A stretch of 64,000 nt of DNA from Posidoniimonas corsicana (lineage in GTDB: Bacteria; Planctomycetota; Planctomycetia; Pirellulales; Lacipirellulaceae): NCBI RefSeq assembly GCF_007859765.1, contig NZ_SIHJ01000008.1, positions 1 to 64,000 on the forward strand, given 5' to 3'. The notes beneath the pieces are model-generated. The model was not told where the DNA came from and did not search any database. It worked only from the letters and a program-made list of their open reading frames with translations. Below, piece after piece: positions 50,488 to 60,305 of the stretch; the first letter of the stretch is position 1; each line of letters opens with the position of its first letter. The translations under genes and the position numbers were made by a program.

Positions 50488-52955
50488 ACGCCACCGCCGA
50501 TCCTGCTGAACCAGCTGAGCCGCCCGCAAAGACATCGGTCGCTTGCGATCACTGCGGCCTACCGGTCCCGAAGGGGCTGATCGAACCGCACGAAAAGGAG
50601 CAGTTCTGCTGCCAGGGCTGCCGCACGGTCTACCAGGTGATCCACGCCAACGGGCTGGAACGCTACTACCGGCTGCGAGACTCGGTCGCCGCTAAGCCCC
50701 GCCGGGCGGCGGCGACGACGAATCGCTACCTGGCGTTCGATTCCGAGGAGTTCCTCACGCACCAGACCCGGTCGACCGCCGGCGGCAGAAGGGTGGCGGA
50801 GCTGCGGCTGGAGGGCGTCCACTGCGCTGCCTGCCTGTGGCTGGTCGAGCGGCTCCCCGGCATTGTCGAGGGAGTGGCAGACGCGAAGCTGAGCCTGCGG
50901 GCGTCGCTGGTGCGGGTGACTTGGGACCCCACGGCCGTGAGCCTCTCTCGCATCGCCCAGACGCTTGACTGCCTCGGCTACCCCGCCTACCCGGCCGCCG
51001 GCGTGACCGCACTGGACGTTCGACGGAACGAGGAACGCAAGCAGCTGGTGCGACTAGGAGTCGCCGGCGCCCTGGCCGGCAACAGCATGCTGCTGGCGCT
51101 GGCGCTTTACGCCGGGCTCTTCTCCGGCATCGAGTCCCACTTCCACCTGCTGTTTCGGTGGGTGAGCGCCGGCCTGGGGATGGTGTCGTTGGCCTGGCCC
51201 GGCGCGGTGTTCTTCCGCGGCGCGTGGGCGGCGATTGCGGCGCGGCGGCCCAGCCTCGACCTCCCGATCGCCCTGGCGCTCACGGTGGGCGGCGTCGCTG
51301 GTCTGGCCAACACGCTGCTCGACCGCGGCGAGATCTACTTCGATTCGCTGTCGGTGCTGGTCTTCCTGCTGCTGGTCGGCCGTTGGTTCCAGGCGCGGCA
51401 GCAGCGGCGGGCCGACGAGGCGGTCGGGCTGATATTCGCCTTCACACCATCGACCTGCCGAGTAGTGATGGGCGACGAAGTCGTGGACCGGCCGGTCGAC
51501 TCGCTCGCGTTCGGGGAGCTGGTGGAGGTCCGCTCGGGCGACCTGATCCCCGCCGACGGCGCCGTCGAATCGGGCGAGTCGAGCGTCAACCAGGCGCTGC
51601 TGACCGGCGAGTCGCACCCGGCGCCCGTCGGCCCGGGGCAGAAAGTCTACGCGGGCGCTCAGAACCTGGGGGGCGTGCTGCGGGTGCGCGTCATCGCCAC
51701 CGGTGAGGAGTCCCGCGTCGGCGGGCTGATGCGGCTGGTCGACCAGGGCGTGCGCGAGAAACCGCCGATCGTCCAGTTCGCCGATCGTGTGTCGGGTTGG
51801 TTCGTTGCGGCGGTGGTCGTGTTGTCGCTCGCGACCCTGTTGGGGTGGTGGGCCGCGACGGGCGGCGCGGCCGCGATCGACCACACGGTCGCACTGCTGA
51901 TTGTCGCCTGCCCCTGCGCACTGGGGCTCGCAACGCCGCTCACCATGGCGATGGCGCTCGGCGCCGCGGCCCGGCGGAACATGCTGGTGAAGGACGCGCG
52001 GGCCATCGAGCGGCTGGCAAAGAGTGGGCGGCTTCTGCTCGACAAGACCGGCACGATCACGGCGGGCCGGCCCGTGCTCAAAACCTGGATCGGCCCCAGT
52101 TGGCTTAAGGCGGTCGTGGCCGCTGCCGAGCGGGACTCGGTGCACCCGGTCGGCGCCGCGTTGCGTCGGGCGTTCTGCAAGGAGGGCGTCGATGACGGCG
52201 CGATTGTCGACCAGGTGGTCGAGTTAGGCGATGGCGGGCTGACCGCGCGGTTCGAGGGTAGGCGGCTGCGGATAGGCTGCCCCAGCTATTTCGACCGTGA
52301 GTCCTTCCTCACCAACGACCTCTGGCGCCGCGCCGCGGCAGAGCACCAGACGCTCGGGCAAACGGTGGTGCTAGTTGCGCTTGACGAAGAGCTCATCGGC
52401 CTGGCGGCGCTGGCCGATCAGACCCGGCCGGACGCCGCAGGTGCGCTCGAGCAGCTCGCGTCGGCCGGCTGGCGGACCAGCATCCTGTCGGGCGACGCGG
52501 CCGACGTGGTCCACGGTGTGGCCGCTGAGGTTGGGGTGCCATTCGAGCACGCGTGCGCGGGCATGTCGCCCGAGGGCAAACTGGAGGTGGTCCGCCGCCG
52601 TGGCGACGCGGGCGGCGTGACCGTGATGGTGGGCGACGGCGTCAACGACGCGGCCGCACTGGCGGCGGCCGATGTCGGCGTGGCGGTGCAGGGCGGGGCC
52701 GAGGCGTCGCTCGCGGCGGCGGACGTCTACCTGGCTCAGTCTGGTCTGGCGCCGCTGGTCGACCTGACCGACCTTGCTCGCCAGGCGATGCGGGTGGTCC
52801 GCAGGAATCTGGCGATCTCTCTGGGGTACAACCTCTTGGCGGTGTCGCTGGCCGCCGCCGGCCTGATCACGCCGCTGGCGGCCGCGGTGCTGATGCCGAT
52901 CAGCTCCGCGACGGTGCTCGCGTCGGCCGCGGCTGGCCTCCGCGGGGGCCGGTGA
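50484..52955 (+). CDS. ccoI: Copper-translocating P-type ATPase CcoI/FixI
   Basis: An 823-residue P1B ATPase. The N-terminus holds a cysteine-rich metal-binding domain ('CDHCGLPVPKG', 'FCCQGCRTVY') followed by an HMA domain ('GVHCAACLWLVER'). Eight transmembrane helices are expected, with the transport motif C476-P-C478. Phosphorylation motif DKTGT starts at Asp520, 'SVHPVGAAL' is the HP locus and 'MVGDGVNDAAALAAADVGVAV' the hinge. CcoI exports Cu(I) for assembly of the CuB site of cbb3 oxidase. AGAGGAG lies 5 bases before the ATG. ccoS, often next, was not found. Confidence 0.93.
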   Translation: MNATADPAEPAEPPAKTSVACDHCGLPVPKGLIEPHEKEQFCCQGCRTVYQVIHANGLERYYRLRDSVAAKPRRAAATTNRYLAFDSEEFLTHQTRSTAGGRRVAELRLEGVHCAACLWLVERLPGIVEGVADAKLSLRASLVRVTWDPTAVSLSRIAQTLDCLGYPAYPAAGVTALDVRRNEERKQLVRLGVAGALAGNSMLLALALYAGLFSGIESHFHLLFRWVSAGLGMVSLAWPGAVFFRGAWAAIAARRPSLDLPIALALTVGGVAGLANTLLDRGEIYFDSLSVLVFLLLVGRWFQARQQRRADEAVGLIFAFTPSTCRVVMGDEVVDRPVDSLAFGELVEVRSGDLIPADGAVESGESSVNQALLTGESHPAPVGPGQKVYAGAQNLGGVLRVRVIATGEESRVGGLMRLVDQGVREKPPIVQFADRVSGWFVAAVVVLSLATLLGWWAATGGAAAIDHTVALLIVACPCALGLATPLTMAMALGAAARRNMLVKDARAIERLAKSGRLLLDKTGTITAGRPVLKTWIGPSWLKAVVAAAERDSVHPVGAALRRAFCKEGVDDGAIVDQVVELGDGGLTARFEGRRLRIGCPSYFDRESFLTNDLWRRAAAEHQTLGQTVVLVALDEELIGLAALADQTRPDAAGALEQLASAGWRTSILSGDAADVVHGVAAEVGVPFEHACAGMSPEGKLEVVRRRGDAGGVTVMVGDGVNDAAALAAADVGVAVQGGAEASLAAADVYLAQSGLAPLVDLTDLARQAMRVVRRNLAISLGYNLLAVSLAAAGLITPLAAAVLMPISSATVLASAAAGLRGGR

Positions 52956-52970
52956 TAGAACCGCCGAGAC

Positions 52971-53010
52971 GAAAAAAGACCGCCGCAGGGGGCGCCCCTG
53001 CGGCGGTCTT
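52971..53010 (-). terminator. Intrinsic terminator of the minus-strand Spy-like gene
   Basis: A perfect 16-base stem (52976-52991 with 52995-53010, arm ending GCCGCAGGGG) closes a 3-base loop. On the minus strand it is followed by six T (52977-52972), a textbook intrinsic terminator, 57 bases after the stop of the Spy-like gene. On the plus strand the same hairpin follows ccoI by 20 bases but without a T-run; it could still help end the cbb3 transcript. Confidence 0.88.
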
Positions 53011-53067
53011 GGCGTAGCTGCCTGTCGGCGGCGTGTGCGACCCTAACGCCCGCCGCCGATGGGCCGC

Positions 53068-53865
53068 TTACTCGAGTTCCGGACGGCCAGCGTCGCGGTT
53101 GCGTCCGCCGCCTTCGCCGCGGTTGCGTCCGCCGCCGGCGTTGAAACCGCCGCGGCCACGACCGCCCATCAGGTCCTGGACCGTGATGTCGATCTTGTCG
53201 CCTTGCATGGCGGTGAACGCCGCCTTCTCGCTGTCGGACAGCACTCCCAACAGCTTCTTCTGCATGGCGTCGCGCATCTCGGTCATCTTCTCGCGGAAGC
53301 CCTCACGATCGCCCGAGCTGAACATCTCGCGCATCTGATCGCGCATCTCCTGCTGGGCTTCCTCGTTGGTCTCCTTGAGCTTGGCGACCGTTTCGCTCGA
53401 CAGGCCGAGTTCGGTCTGGACGGCCGGATCAAGCAGCGCCGCGGCGCCTTGGACCTGGACTTTGATTTCCTTGAGCCGCTTCATCTGCCCGGCGTCGAGG
53501 ATCGAGGCTAGCTTCTCGGCCTCGGCCTTCTCCTGCTCGGCACGCTGGGCGGCGCGTTCCTCGCGGGCCTTCTCACGCTCTTCCTCGGTCATGTCGCGGA
53601 AGTTGCCCCGCTGGCCGCGGTCGCCACGCTCGCCGCGCATCTCGCGCCGCATCTCCTGGACCTGCTCCTTCTGGGCGTCGGTCAGCTTGACCGCGTCGGC
53701 GACCTTCTCGACGCCAAGCAGCTGGGCCAGCGTGACGCCGCCACCGCCGCCGCCCCCGAAACCTCCACGGCCGCCCCGACCGCCGCCGCGGCCCTGGGCC
53801 ATAGCGTCGGTCACGGCCAGCGCGCCCGCCAGCACGACCGTCAACGTAATGATCATGTTCCGCAT
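53068..53865 (-). CDS. Exported Spy/LTXXQ-like glycine-rich protein
   Basis: A 265-residue protein with signal peptide (MIITLTVVLAGALAVTDAMA), a glycine/arginine-rich stretch (25-44), and a helical charged domain. 'VKLTDAQKEQVQEMRREMR' and 'LGLSSETVAKLKETNEEAQQEMRDQMREMF' plus 'VLSDSEKAAFTAMQGDKI' are repeated helical hairpins reminiscent of the LTXXQ motif of Spy/CpxP periplasmic chaperones. The C-terminus returns to Gly/Arg/Asn-rich. Such proteins are abundant in planctomycetes; a chaperone or stress role is inference. AGGGAG 8 bases before the ATG is the ribosome binding site, and a strong terminator follows. Confidence 0.72.
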   Translation of the reverse strand: MRNMIITLTVVLAGALAVTDAMAQGRGGGRGGRGGFGGGGGGGVTLAQLLGVEKVADAVKLTDAQKEQVQEMRREMRGERGDRGQRGNFRDMTEEEREKAREERAAQRAEQEKAEAEKLASILDAGQMKRLKEIKVQVQGAAALLDPAVQTELGLSSETVAKLKETNEEAQQEMRDQMREMFSSGDREGFREKMTEMRDAMQKKLLGVLSDSEKAAFTAMQGDKIDITVQDLMGGRGRGGFNAGGGRNRGEGGGRNRDAGRPELE

Positions 53866-54046
53866 CTGTAGAACTCCCTGTGTTCGATAAGGCCCCCAAA
53901 CGTGGGGCGGTTGGCGGCCAGCCGGCCGCCTAGGCGTCCCCCCGATCCGTTTCGGGCGTCACGTTTCTGAACCCCCGGGCCAACGGCGGGTTTCGGAAAA
54001 AACGCCTCGGCAGCGGTAGCGGGGCGGATTTGAGGGGCGAAACCGC

Positions 54047-54952
54047 TTACAGGGCGCCCGCCGGCGTGGCGTCGCAGAGCTGGGCCGTCGCGTCCCGCGC
54101 GGCTTGCTGGACCGCGTCCTGCCAGCGATCCTGCCCGAATTGTGCGTATTCGGGCCGGTTGTAGGCGAAGATCACTCCGCGGCTGCTGTTTACCACCGCG
54201 CCCAGCCCCGACGCGTCAAACGCGCCGGCGACGTCCGCCGCGGCCCCCCCTTGGGCGCCGAACCCCGGGACCAGGAACCAGGTGTGCGGCATCGCCTGAC
54301 GGAGCTCGGAGAGCTGCTCCGGGTAGGTCGCCCCGACCACCGCACCGACCAACCCGTACCCGCACTCGCCGGCGGTCTTCTCCGCCAGGTGCTCAACGTG
54401 CTCGCCCACATGGCGGTACAACGGCTTGCCGTCGATCAGCTTGTCCTGCCACAGCGCGCCGCCGGGGTTGGAGGTCTTGACCAGCACGTACAGGCCCGCG
54501 TCCCGCTCGATTGCGGTAGTGACAAACGGCGCGAGGCTGTCGTCGCCCAGGTACGGGCTGACCGTCACCGAGTCGGCGCCCCACGGGCTGGCTTCCCCTA
54601 GCATGCCGCGGGCGTAGGCTTCGGCGGTGGAGCCGATGTCGTTCCGCTTGCCGTCCAGGATCACCTGCAGGCGGTTGCCGCGGGCGCGGGCAATCACGTC
54701 GCCCAGCGCGGCCATGCCGGCCGGGCCGAGCTCTTCGAAGAACGCCGCTTGGGGCTTCACCGCGGGAACCACACCGGCCACCGCCTCGATGACGCCGATC
54801 GAGAACCGCCGGTACGCCTCGGCGCGATCGGCAAGCGAGTCCCCCTGCCGGAGCGAGTCGGGCAGCTGGTCCCAGCGGGGGTCGATGCCGACCACCAGCG
54901 GGCTCTTGTGTTCGCGGACGAGGCTGGCGAGCGAATCGGCGTAGTGCGGCAC
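54047..54952 (-). CDS. pyrF: Orotidine 5'-phosphate decarboxylase, type 2
   Basis: A 301-residue enzyme of the longer (type 2) PyrF group, converting OMP to UMP. Motifs: 'PLVVGIDPRWDQLP', 'AVKPQAAFFEELGPAG', catalytic 'LDGKRNDIGSTAEAYA' (Asp-x-Lys-x-x-Asp), 'VSPYLGDDSLAPF', 'VLVKTSNPG', 'FLVPGFGAQGG' and 'VNSSRGVIFAY'. Typical type 2 enzymes have 'DGKRGDIGST'; the Asn is a mild variant. Stands alone on the minus strand, upstream of the Spy-like gene. Confidence 0.94.
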   Translation of the reverse strand: MPHYADSLASLVREHKSPLVVGIDPRWDQLPDSLRQGDSLADRAEAYRRFSIGVIEAVAGVVPAVKPQAAFFEELGPAGMAALGDVIARARGNRLQVILDGKRNDIGSTAEAYARGMLGEASPWGADSVTVSPYLGDDSLAPFVTTAIERDAGLYVLVKTSNPGGALWQDKLIDGKPLYRHVGEHVEHLAEKTAGECGYGLVGAVVGATYPEQLSELRQAMPHTWFLVPGFGAQGGAAADVAGAFDASGLGAVVNSSRGVIFAYNRPEYAQFGQDRWQDAVQQAARDATAQLCDATPAGAL

Positions 54953-55037
54953 GGCGGGGCGGAGGCTAGGGGCGACGGATAGAACGCCCCCAAGATATCC
55001 GATCCGGTCGGCAACGCGTAGCCGCCGCTGCTGCTCC

Positions 55038-58000
55038 TCAGACCGCGACGGTCCGCGCAGGCTCTGGCTGGCTAGACAGCCCCTCCGGCAACGCGTGCGA
55101 GGGGGATAGCTCGTCCGCCGCCGCGACCGGCGCCACCCGCAGCAGCAGGCTGAACAGCGTGGGAACCAGCAGCAGCGTGAACAGCGTCGACACGACCAGA
55201 CCGCCCAGCACGACGCTGCCGATGCCGCGGTACAACTCGCTGCCGGCGCCAGGGAACAGCACCAGCGGCAGCAGACCCAGCACGGTGGTGGTGGTGGTCA
55301 TGAAGATCGGTCGGATGCGCGTCCGGACGCTCTGCAGGATGGCGTCACGTGGCGTCATGCCGTCCTCGCGGAGGTGGATCAACGACTGGTGCACAATCAG
55401 GATCGGGTTGTTCACCACGGTGCCGATCAGCACCACGAAGCCGAGCATAGTCAGCACGTCCAGCGGCTGGAGCACGAACCAGTTCAAGATCCACAGCCCG
55501 AGCACCCCGCCCGCGGCGCCCAGCGGCACGCTGAGGATGATGATCAGCGGGTACAGCCACGACTCGAACAACGCCGCCATCAGCAGGTACGTGATCAGCA
55601 GCGCCAGCATGACGTTGAACCGCAACGCCCGCCAGGTTTCACTAAGCTTGTCGGCGGTGCCGGCGAGGGCGATGCGGTAGCCGCCCTCGAGCTGGCCGCT
55701 GGCGCGGATCGGCGCTACGATTTCGGACTCGATCCGCTTGATGACGTCCTCGAGTGCGACGGACTCCGGCGGCGTCACCTGCAGCGTGACCGAGCGGATC
55801 TTTTCCCGGTGGTTGATCTGCTCGGGACCGCTGCCGTAACGGACGTTCGCCACAGCGCTGAGCGGCACCAACTGGCCGTCGGGCGTGGCGATGGGCGCCG
55901 AGTCCAGCCGCTGCGTTCGGTCGGCAAAGCGTCCCTCGCTCATCACGGTCAGGTCGATCTTCTTGCCGCCCTGGTAGTAATCGCTCACGTAGGCGCCGTC
56001 GACCAGCACGTTCACCGCGAAGCCGAGGTCTTGGGCCGGCATCTCCACCGCACGGGCGCTGAGCGGCTTGGCCGTGACGTGCAGCTCGGGGCTGGAGAGG
56101 TCGAGGCTCGGCTTGGGGAACACCTGGGTGCCCTCGTACATCTGCATCACGCCGTAGCCGCCCGCCGCCTTGGGCGACATAATCTGCGCGCCGATGCCCA
56201 CCAGCTTTTCGACATCGGGGCCGGTGATCTCGATGTCCACGGTGCGGCCGGCTGTCAGGCCGCTCTCGAACAGGCTGGTCTGTTTTACGCTGCCGAACGC
56301 GCCGGGCGCGGCGCGGAGGGCGGGGCCCAGGATGCCCACCAGCTCGCCGGACCGCAGCGGGTTCATCGCCCGCACGCCCATGAATACCGAGCGGCCGCGC
56401 ACCACGAAGAAGTAGTCGTAGATGGCGGGTTCGTCGAGGTCCCCGGGGGCGACGCCTGGTTCGACGTCCCAGTAGGGTTTGAGCTCGGCCTCGACCGTGC
56501 GGCCCAGCTCTAGCAGCTGGTTGATGTTGTAGCCCGGCGGCGGCACAACGAAGCCGATCACCAGGTTCCGGTTGCCGGTCGGCAGGTACTCCACCCGCGG
56601 CCACAGGGACCAGCTGATGCCGCCGGCGAGGCCGATCAGCAGCACGACCGTCGTCAACCGGCGGAGCGTGCTGCCCTGGGCCCAACGATTGGTCGCCAAG
56701 ACGACCCCGACCAGGGCGCCGCCAATCCGACCGAGCGCGCGGGAGATCAGCGGCTGGTGGCGTTCGGGCCGAGGTGGACCGGCCGGCGCAGCCTGCCGCT
56801 TGTGGAACAGTCGAGAAGCGGCGGTTGGGATCATCGTCACGGACACGATGAGCGACAAGCCGACCGCTGCGCTGATCGCCAACGCGATGTCGCGGAACAG
56901 CTGCCCTGCTTCCTCCTGCACGAACACCACCGGCAGGAAGACCGCGATGGTGGTCAGCGTCGACGACACCACCGCGCCCCACACCTCCTGCGTTCCCCGC
57001 ACCGACGCCAGCAGCGGCGCCTCGCCGAGTGACGTGTACCGGCGGTAGATGTTCTCCAGCACCACCACCGCGTTGTCCACCAGCATGCCGACGGCGAACG
57101 CCATGCCGGCCAGGCTGATCACGTTGAGCGACCGCCCCAGGCCGCGGAGGATCAGGAAGGTGCCGATGATGCTCACCGGGATCGCCAGCCCGACCACCAG
57201 GGCGCCGCGGGCAAACCACAGACCCGACGCGATGATCAATGCCAGGCTCAACGCAAACCACCACGGGCTCAGGTAGACCGACGCGATCGCCGAGGCCAGG
57301 ATCATGGGCGCCACGACGAGCGTACGGGCGCCCAAGTGCAGGAACGCCATCAGCACGACCATTGTCAGGGCGCCGCCGAGGAAGATGTTCTGCTGCACCA
57401 GGTTGACCGAGGACTCGATGTAGTCGGTCTCGTCGTACACCTGGGTGAGGGTGAGGCCCTTCGGGTTGAGGATCTCGCGGTTGAGGAAGTCGTTGGTCTC
57501 GTACAGGCCGGCCATCACGTCGATGACGTTGGCGCCGGTCTCGCGGACGACGTTCACCGCGATGTTCTCTTCCCCGTACCGGCGGACGAGGCCGTCCGGC
57601 TTCTTGAAGCCGAAACGCACGTCCGCGACGTCCCGGACGTACACCGGCGCCCCCTCGCGGACGGCCAGCGGAAGTTCCAGCACGCGTTGGGGCGAGTCAA
57701 ACCGCCCGTCCAGACGCACCACATAGCGGTTCTTTCCATCCCAGATGTCGCCCGCCGAGGTGTTCTTGTTCTCCAGCCGCAGCACGTCCCGCAGCGCGGT
57801 GAGCGTAACCTGCCGGGCGGCCAGACGCTCCATGTCTACAATGACCTGCAGCTCCTCTTCCAGCCCGCCGATCACGTTCGACTGGGCGACCCCGTCCACG
57901 TTCTTGAAGCGGTCCGCGAGTTCGTCCTCGGCGAAGCGGCGGAGGTGGTCGACCTTGAGGTCCGGCGGCGGGAGGAGCACGGCCGCCTCGGGGTGCTGGG

Positions 58001-58559
58001 CGGCCAGCTCGCGCAGGCGGTGCATCCGCAGGCCGATGTTCTCGGTGGCCGCAATGCGGTCCAGCTGAGACTTCAGGGCGGGGTGGGCCTCCGCGAACGC
58101 GAGGATCTGCTCGTCGGTGGCCGGCAGGGCGCTGAGGATGAACCACGCGATCGGGCGGCTCGAGCTGTTGGCCGAAGAGACCACCGGCAGGTCGACATCT
58201 TCCGGGTACTCGGGCACCTGGCTTAGCGCGCTGGTCACCTTGGCGAGCGCGCTGTCCATGTCCTCGCCGACGGCGAACTCGAGGGTGATCTCGCCGGAAG
58301 AGTCCTTGCTCTCCGACGACATCTTCTGCACGCCCTCCACGCCCTTGAGCTGGTCTTCCTGCTCGATGACGATCTCTTGCTCCACCTCGGCGGGGCTCGC
58401 GCCCGGCCAACGCGTGGTGATCGTGAGGGTGGGGGTCTCGACTTCGGGGGTGAGCTGCATCGGCAGCTGGGTCATGGCGACCACGCCGAAGAGCACCAGC
58501 AGCAGCACGCCGACGCTGACCTTCACCGGGTTTCGGACGAGCGATTCGACGATGTTCAT
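55038..58559 (-). CDS. RND efflux permease (AcrB/HAE1-like)
   Basis: A 1173-residue inner-membrane RND pump. It opens 'IVESLVRNPVKVSVGVLLLVLFGVVAMTQLPMQLTPEVETPTLTI' (TM1), with the porter domain, the TM2-6 block, TM4 proton-relay segment 'GMAFAVGMLVDNAVVVLENIYRR' (single Asp where AcrB has Asp-Asp), a second porter half and TM8-12 ('TMLGFVVLIGTVVNNPILIVHQ'). It is about 120 residues longer than AcrB; part is an insert in the first porter subdomain, 'ATDEQILAFAEAHPALKSQL...EAAVLLPPP', likely helical. Third gene of the marR-MFP-RND operon. An outer-membrane channel gene is not in the window. Drug specificity unknown. Confidence 0.93.
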   Translation of the reverse strand: MNIVESLVRNPVKVSVGVLLLVLFGVVAMTQLPMQLTPEVETPTLTITTRWPGASPAEVEQEIVIEQEDQLKGVEGVQKMSSESKDSSGEITLEFAVGEDMDSALAKVTSALSQVPEYPEDVDLPVVSSANSSSRPIAWFILSALPATDEQILAFAEAHPALKSQLDRIAATENIGLRMHRLRELAAQHPEAAVLLPPPDLKVDHLRRFAEDELADRFKNVDGVAQSNVIGGLEEELQVIVDMERLAARQVTLTALRDVLRLENKNTSAGDIWDGKNRYVVRLDGRFDSPQRVLELPLAVREGAPVYVRDVADVRFGFKKPDGLVRRYGEENIAVNVVRETGANVIDVMAGLYETNDFLNREILNPKGLTLTQVYDETDYIESSVNLVQQNIFLGGALTMVVLMAFLHLGARTLVVAPMILASAIASVYLSPWWFALSLALIIASGLWFARGALVVGLAIPVSIIGTFLILRGLGRSLNVISLAGMAFAVGMLVDNAVVVLENIYRRYTSLGEAPLLASVRGTQEVWGAVVSSTLTTIAVFLPVVFVQEEAGQLFRDIALAISAAVGLSLIVSVTMIPTAASRLFHKRQAAPAGPPRPERHQPLISRALGRIGGALVGVVLATNRWAQGSTLRRLTTVVLLIGLAGGISWSLWPRVEYLPTGNRNLVIGFVVPPPGYNINQLLELGRTVEAELKPYWDVEPGVAPGDLDEPAIYDYFFVVRGRSVFMGVRAMNPLRSGELVGILGPALRAAPGAFGSVKQTSLFESGLTAGRTVDIEITGPDVEKLVGIGAQIMSPKAAGGYGVMQMYEGTQVFPKPSLDLSSPELHVTAKPLSARAVEMPAQDLGFAVNVLVDGAYVSDYYQGGKKIDLTVMSEGRFADRTQRLDSAPIATPDGQLVPLSAVANVRYGSGPEQINHREKIRSVTLQVTPPESVALEDVIKRIESEIVAPIRASGQLEGGYRIALAGTADKLSETWRALRFNVMLALLITYLLMAALFESWLYPLIIILSVPLGAAGGVLGLWILNWFVLQPLDVLTMLGFVVLIGTVVNNPILIVHQSLIHLREDGMTPRDAILQSVRTRIRPIFMTTTTTVLGLLPLVLFPGAGSELYRGIGSVVLGGLVVSTLFTLLLVPTLFSLLLRVAPVAAADELSPSHALPEGLSSQPEPARTVAV

Positions 58560-58564
58560 GGAAG

Positions 58565-59854
58565 CTACCTGCTGGCTCCGCCGCGCGCCGGCGCGTCTAG
58601 CTCGGTGATCGTCACCTCCTGCCCCGGGCGCAGCCGCTCGTTCCCGTGCGTGATCACCACCTCGCCGGGCCGCAGCTGGCCGGTCACCTGCGTCAGCCCG
58701 TCTTCGGCGACCCCCATCTCGACCGGCACGGGCCGGACCTTGACGGTCTGGCCGACGCCGGTGGTCGCGTCCGCCGCGAACAGCATCGGCGACGCGCCGC
58801 CGTGGATGATGGCGTCCTTGGGGACCATCGTGGCGACCACCCGCCCGCCGATCGGCAGCGTGACGCGGGCGTACATGCCGGGCTTCAGCAGCGGGCCGTC
58901 GTCGGTGATCTGATTGGGCAGCCGCACCTTGACCGAGAAGGTGCGCGTGCGGAGGTCGCCCTGCGGAACGGTGGCCAGGATCTTCCCCTCGAGCGGCGGG
59001 CCGGGGAGCGCCGGCACGACCACCTGCACCGGTTCGCCGGGGCGGATGAACGGCAGGCTCTGCTCGCCCACCTTTACGTCGATGTCGACCTCGTCGATCG
59101 CCACTACCTCGGCGACCGGGTCGCCCTGGTTGAGCCAGGCGCCGATTTCGGTGTGCTTCGCCACGACGTACCCGTCGAACTTGGTGGTGACCGTGTACTT
59201 CTTGCGCTGGTCCTTCAGACGCTCCACGACCGCCTGCTGCATCTGCACCTGCGCACGGTACTGGGCGATGACCTCTTCGCGTGGCCCCGCCACGGCCAGC
59301 TCGTGCGCCGCCTGAGCCTCGAGGTAGATCTGCTCCGCCTCGGACGCGTTGGCCCGGGCCTCCTGGAGCTCGTCCTCGGTGATCGCGCCGCGGGTCTTGG
59401 CGATGGTTGCCAGCCGGTCGCGTCGGGCGGCCAGGAAGTCGCGGCGGGCCTCGGCCGCCTGCATCTTGGCGAGCGCCTGTTTGATCTCTTCGGGACGCGT
59501 GCCGTTCTCGAGCTCCGCCAGCTGCTGCTGACGCAGCGACAGCTCGCCCTCAGCGGAGGCGATCTCGAGCGAGATCGTCTCGGTGAGCAGCTGGGCGAGT
59601 TCCGCCATCCGTTCCACACGGTCGCCGGCCTCGATAGGGCACTCAACGACCCGTCCGGCAACTGCGCTGCCAACCACCGCGCGTTTGACCGGCACCACGG
59701 TGCCGACAAACGAACGCGAGTCCATCACTTCCTGCTCCACGGCGCGGGCCGCGATCACCGGCGGGGCGCCGCCGCCCGGCTGCGCTTGCGCAGCGGCCCC
59801 GGACAAGAGCGCGGCCACGAGGGCCACCAAGCGTAAGGGCTGGCTATGCGACAT
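58565..59854 (-). CDS. RND periplasmic adaptor (membrane fusion protein)
   Basis: A 429-residue HlyD/AcrA-type protein. Signal peptide (LVALVAALLSGAAAQA), lipoyl-like half 'RAVVGSAVAGRVVECPIEAGDRVERM', a long coiled-coil hairpin (about 75-180: 'LQQQLAELENGTRPEEIKQALAKMQAAEARRDFLAARRDRL'), the second lipoyl half 'VTTKFDGYVVAKHTEIGAWLNQGDPVAEVVAI', then the beta-barrel and membrane-proximal domains. It links the RND pump with an outer-membrane channel. The start overlaps the end of marR by 11 bases and the RND gene follows after 5 bases, so the three genes are tightly coupled. Confidence 0.92.
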   Translation of the reverse strand: MSHSQPLRLVALVAALLSGAAAQAQPGGGAPPVIAARAVEQEVMDSRSFVGTVVPVKRAVVGSAVAGRVVECPIEAGDRVERMAELAQLLTETISLEIASAEGELSLRQQQLAELENGTRPEEIKQALAKMQAAEARRDFLAARRDRLATIAKTRGAITEDELQEARANASEAEQIYLEAQAAHELAVAGPREEVIAQYRAQVQMQQAVVERLKDQRKKYTVTTKFDGYVVAKHTEIGAWLNQGDPVAEVVAIDEVDIDVKVGEQSLPFIRPGEPVQVVVPALPGPPLEGKILATVPQGDLRTRTFSVKVRLPNQITDDGPLLKPGMYARVTLPIGGRVVATMVPKDAIIHGGASPMLFAADATTGVGQTVKVRPVPVEMGVAEDGLTQVTGQLRPGEVVITHGNERLRPGQEVTITELDAPARGGASR

Positions 59855-60272
59855 TGTCGCGCACCTTCTTGAGGAGCCGTTTCAGCGTGGCTTGTTCACG
59901 GTCGGACAGCCCCTCCGACGCCTCGGTGCGGAGGTTCTTGGCGCACCGGGTGACTTTCTTCCACACCTGGTTGGAACCGGGCAGGGGGTGGATCATCTTC
60001 TTGCGGCGGTCATCGGGGCAGGGCTGCCGCTCGATGAGCTCGGCGGCCTCCATGCGATCGATCACGCCAACCAGGCTGGGGGGCTCGATCAGCATCTTGG
60101 CGGCCAGGTCCGCCTGAAAGAGCGGCCCCTCTAAAGCCAAGTAGCCCAGCACCTGCGCCTGGCGGTACGTGATGCCGTGCGGGGCGAGCGTGGACTCGAG
60201 CCGCCGGGTATAGGCCTGGTGCGTCACCGCTAGCCAGAAGCCGATGCTGTCTTCGAAGTCGTAGTTGGTCAC
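59844..60272 (-). CDS. MarR-family transcriptional regulator of the efflux operon
   Basis: A 142-residue winged-helix regulator. 'HGITYRQAQVLGYLALEGPLFQADLAAKMLIEPPSLVGVIDRMEAAELIERQPCPDDRRKKMIHPL' is the MarR DNA-binding core with the D-x-R wing motif. It heads the operon with the adaptor and pump genes. A perfect palindrome 33-53 bases upstream of its ATG is the likely operator, so it should repress itself and the pump until a ligand binds. Confidence 0.92.
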   Translation of the reverse strand: MTNYDFEDSIGFWLAVTHQAYTRRLESTLAPHGITYRQAQVLGYLALEGPLFQADLAAKMLIEPPSLVGVIDRMEAAELIERQPCPDDRRKKMIHPLPGSNQVWKKVTRCAKNLRTEASEGLSDREQATLKRLLKKVRDNVA

Positions 60273-60305
60273 TGGTGGGCCGGGTGGGGACGCAGCGGAG
60301 GGGGA

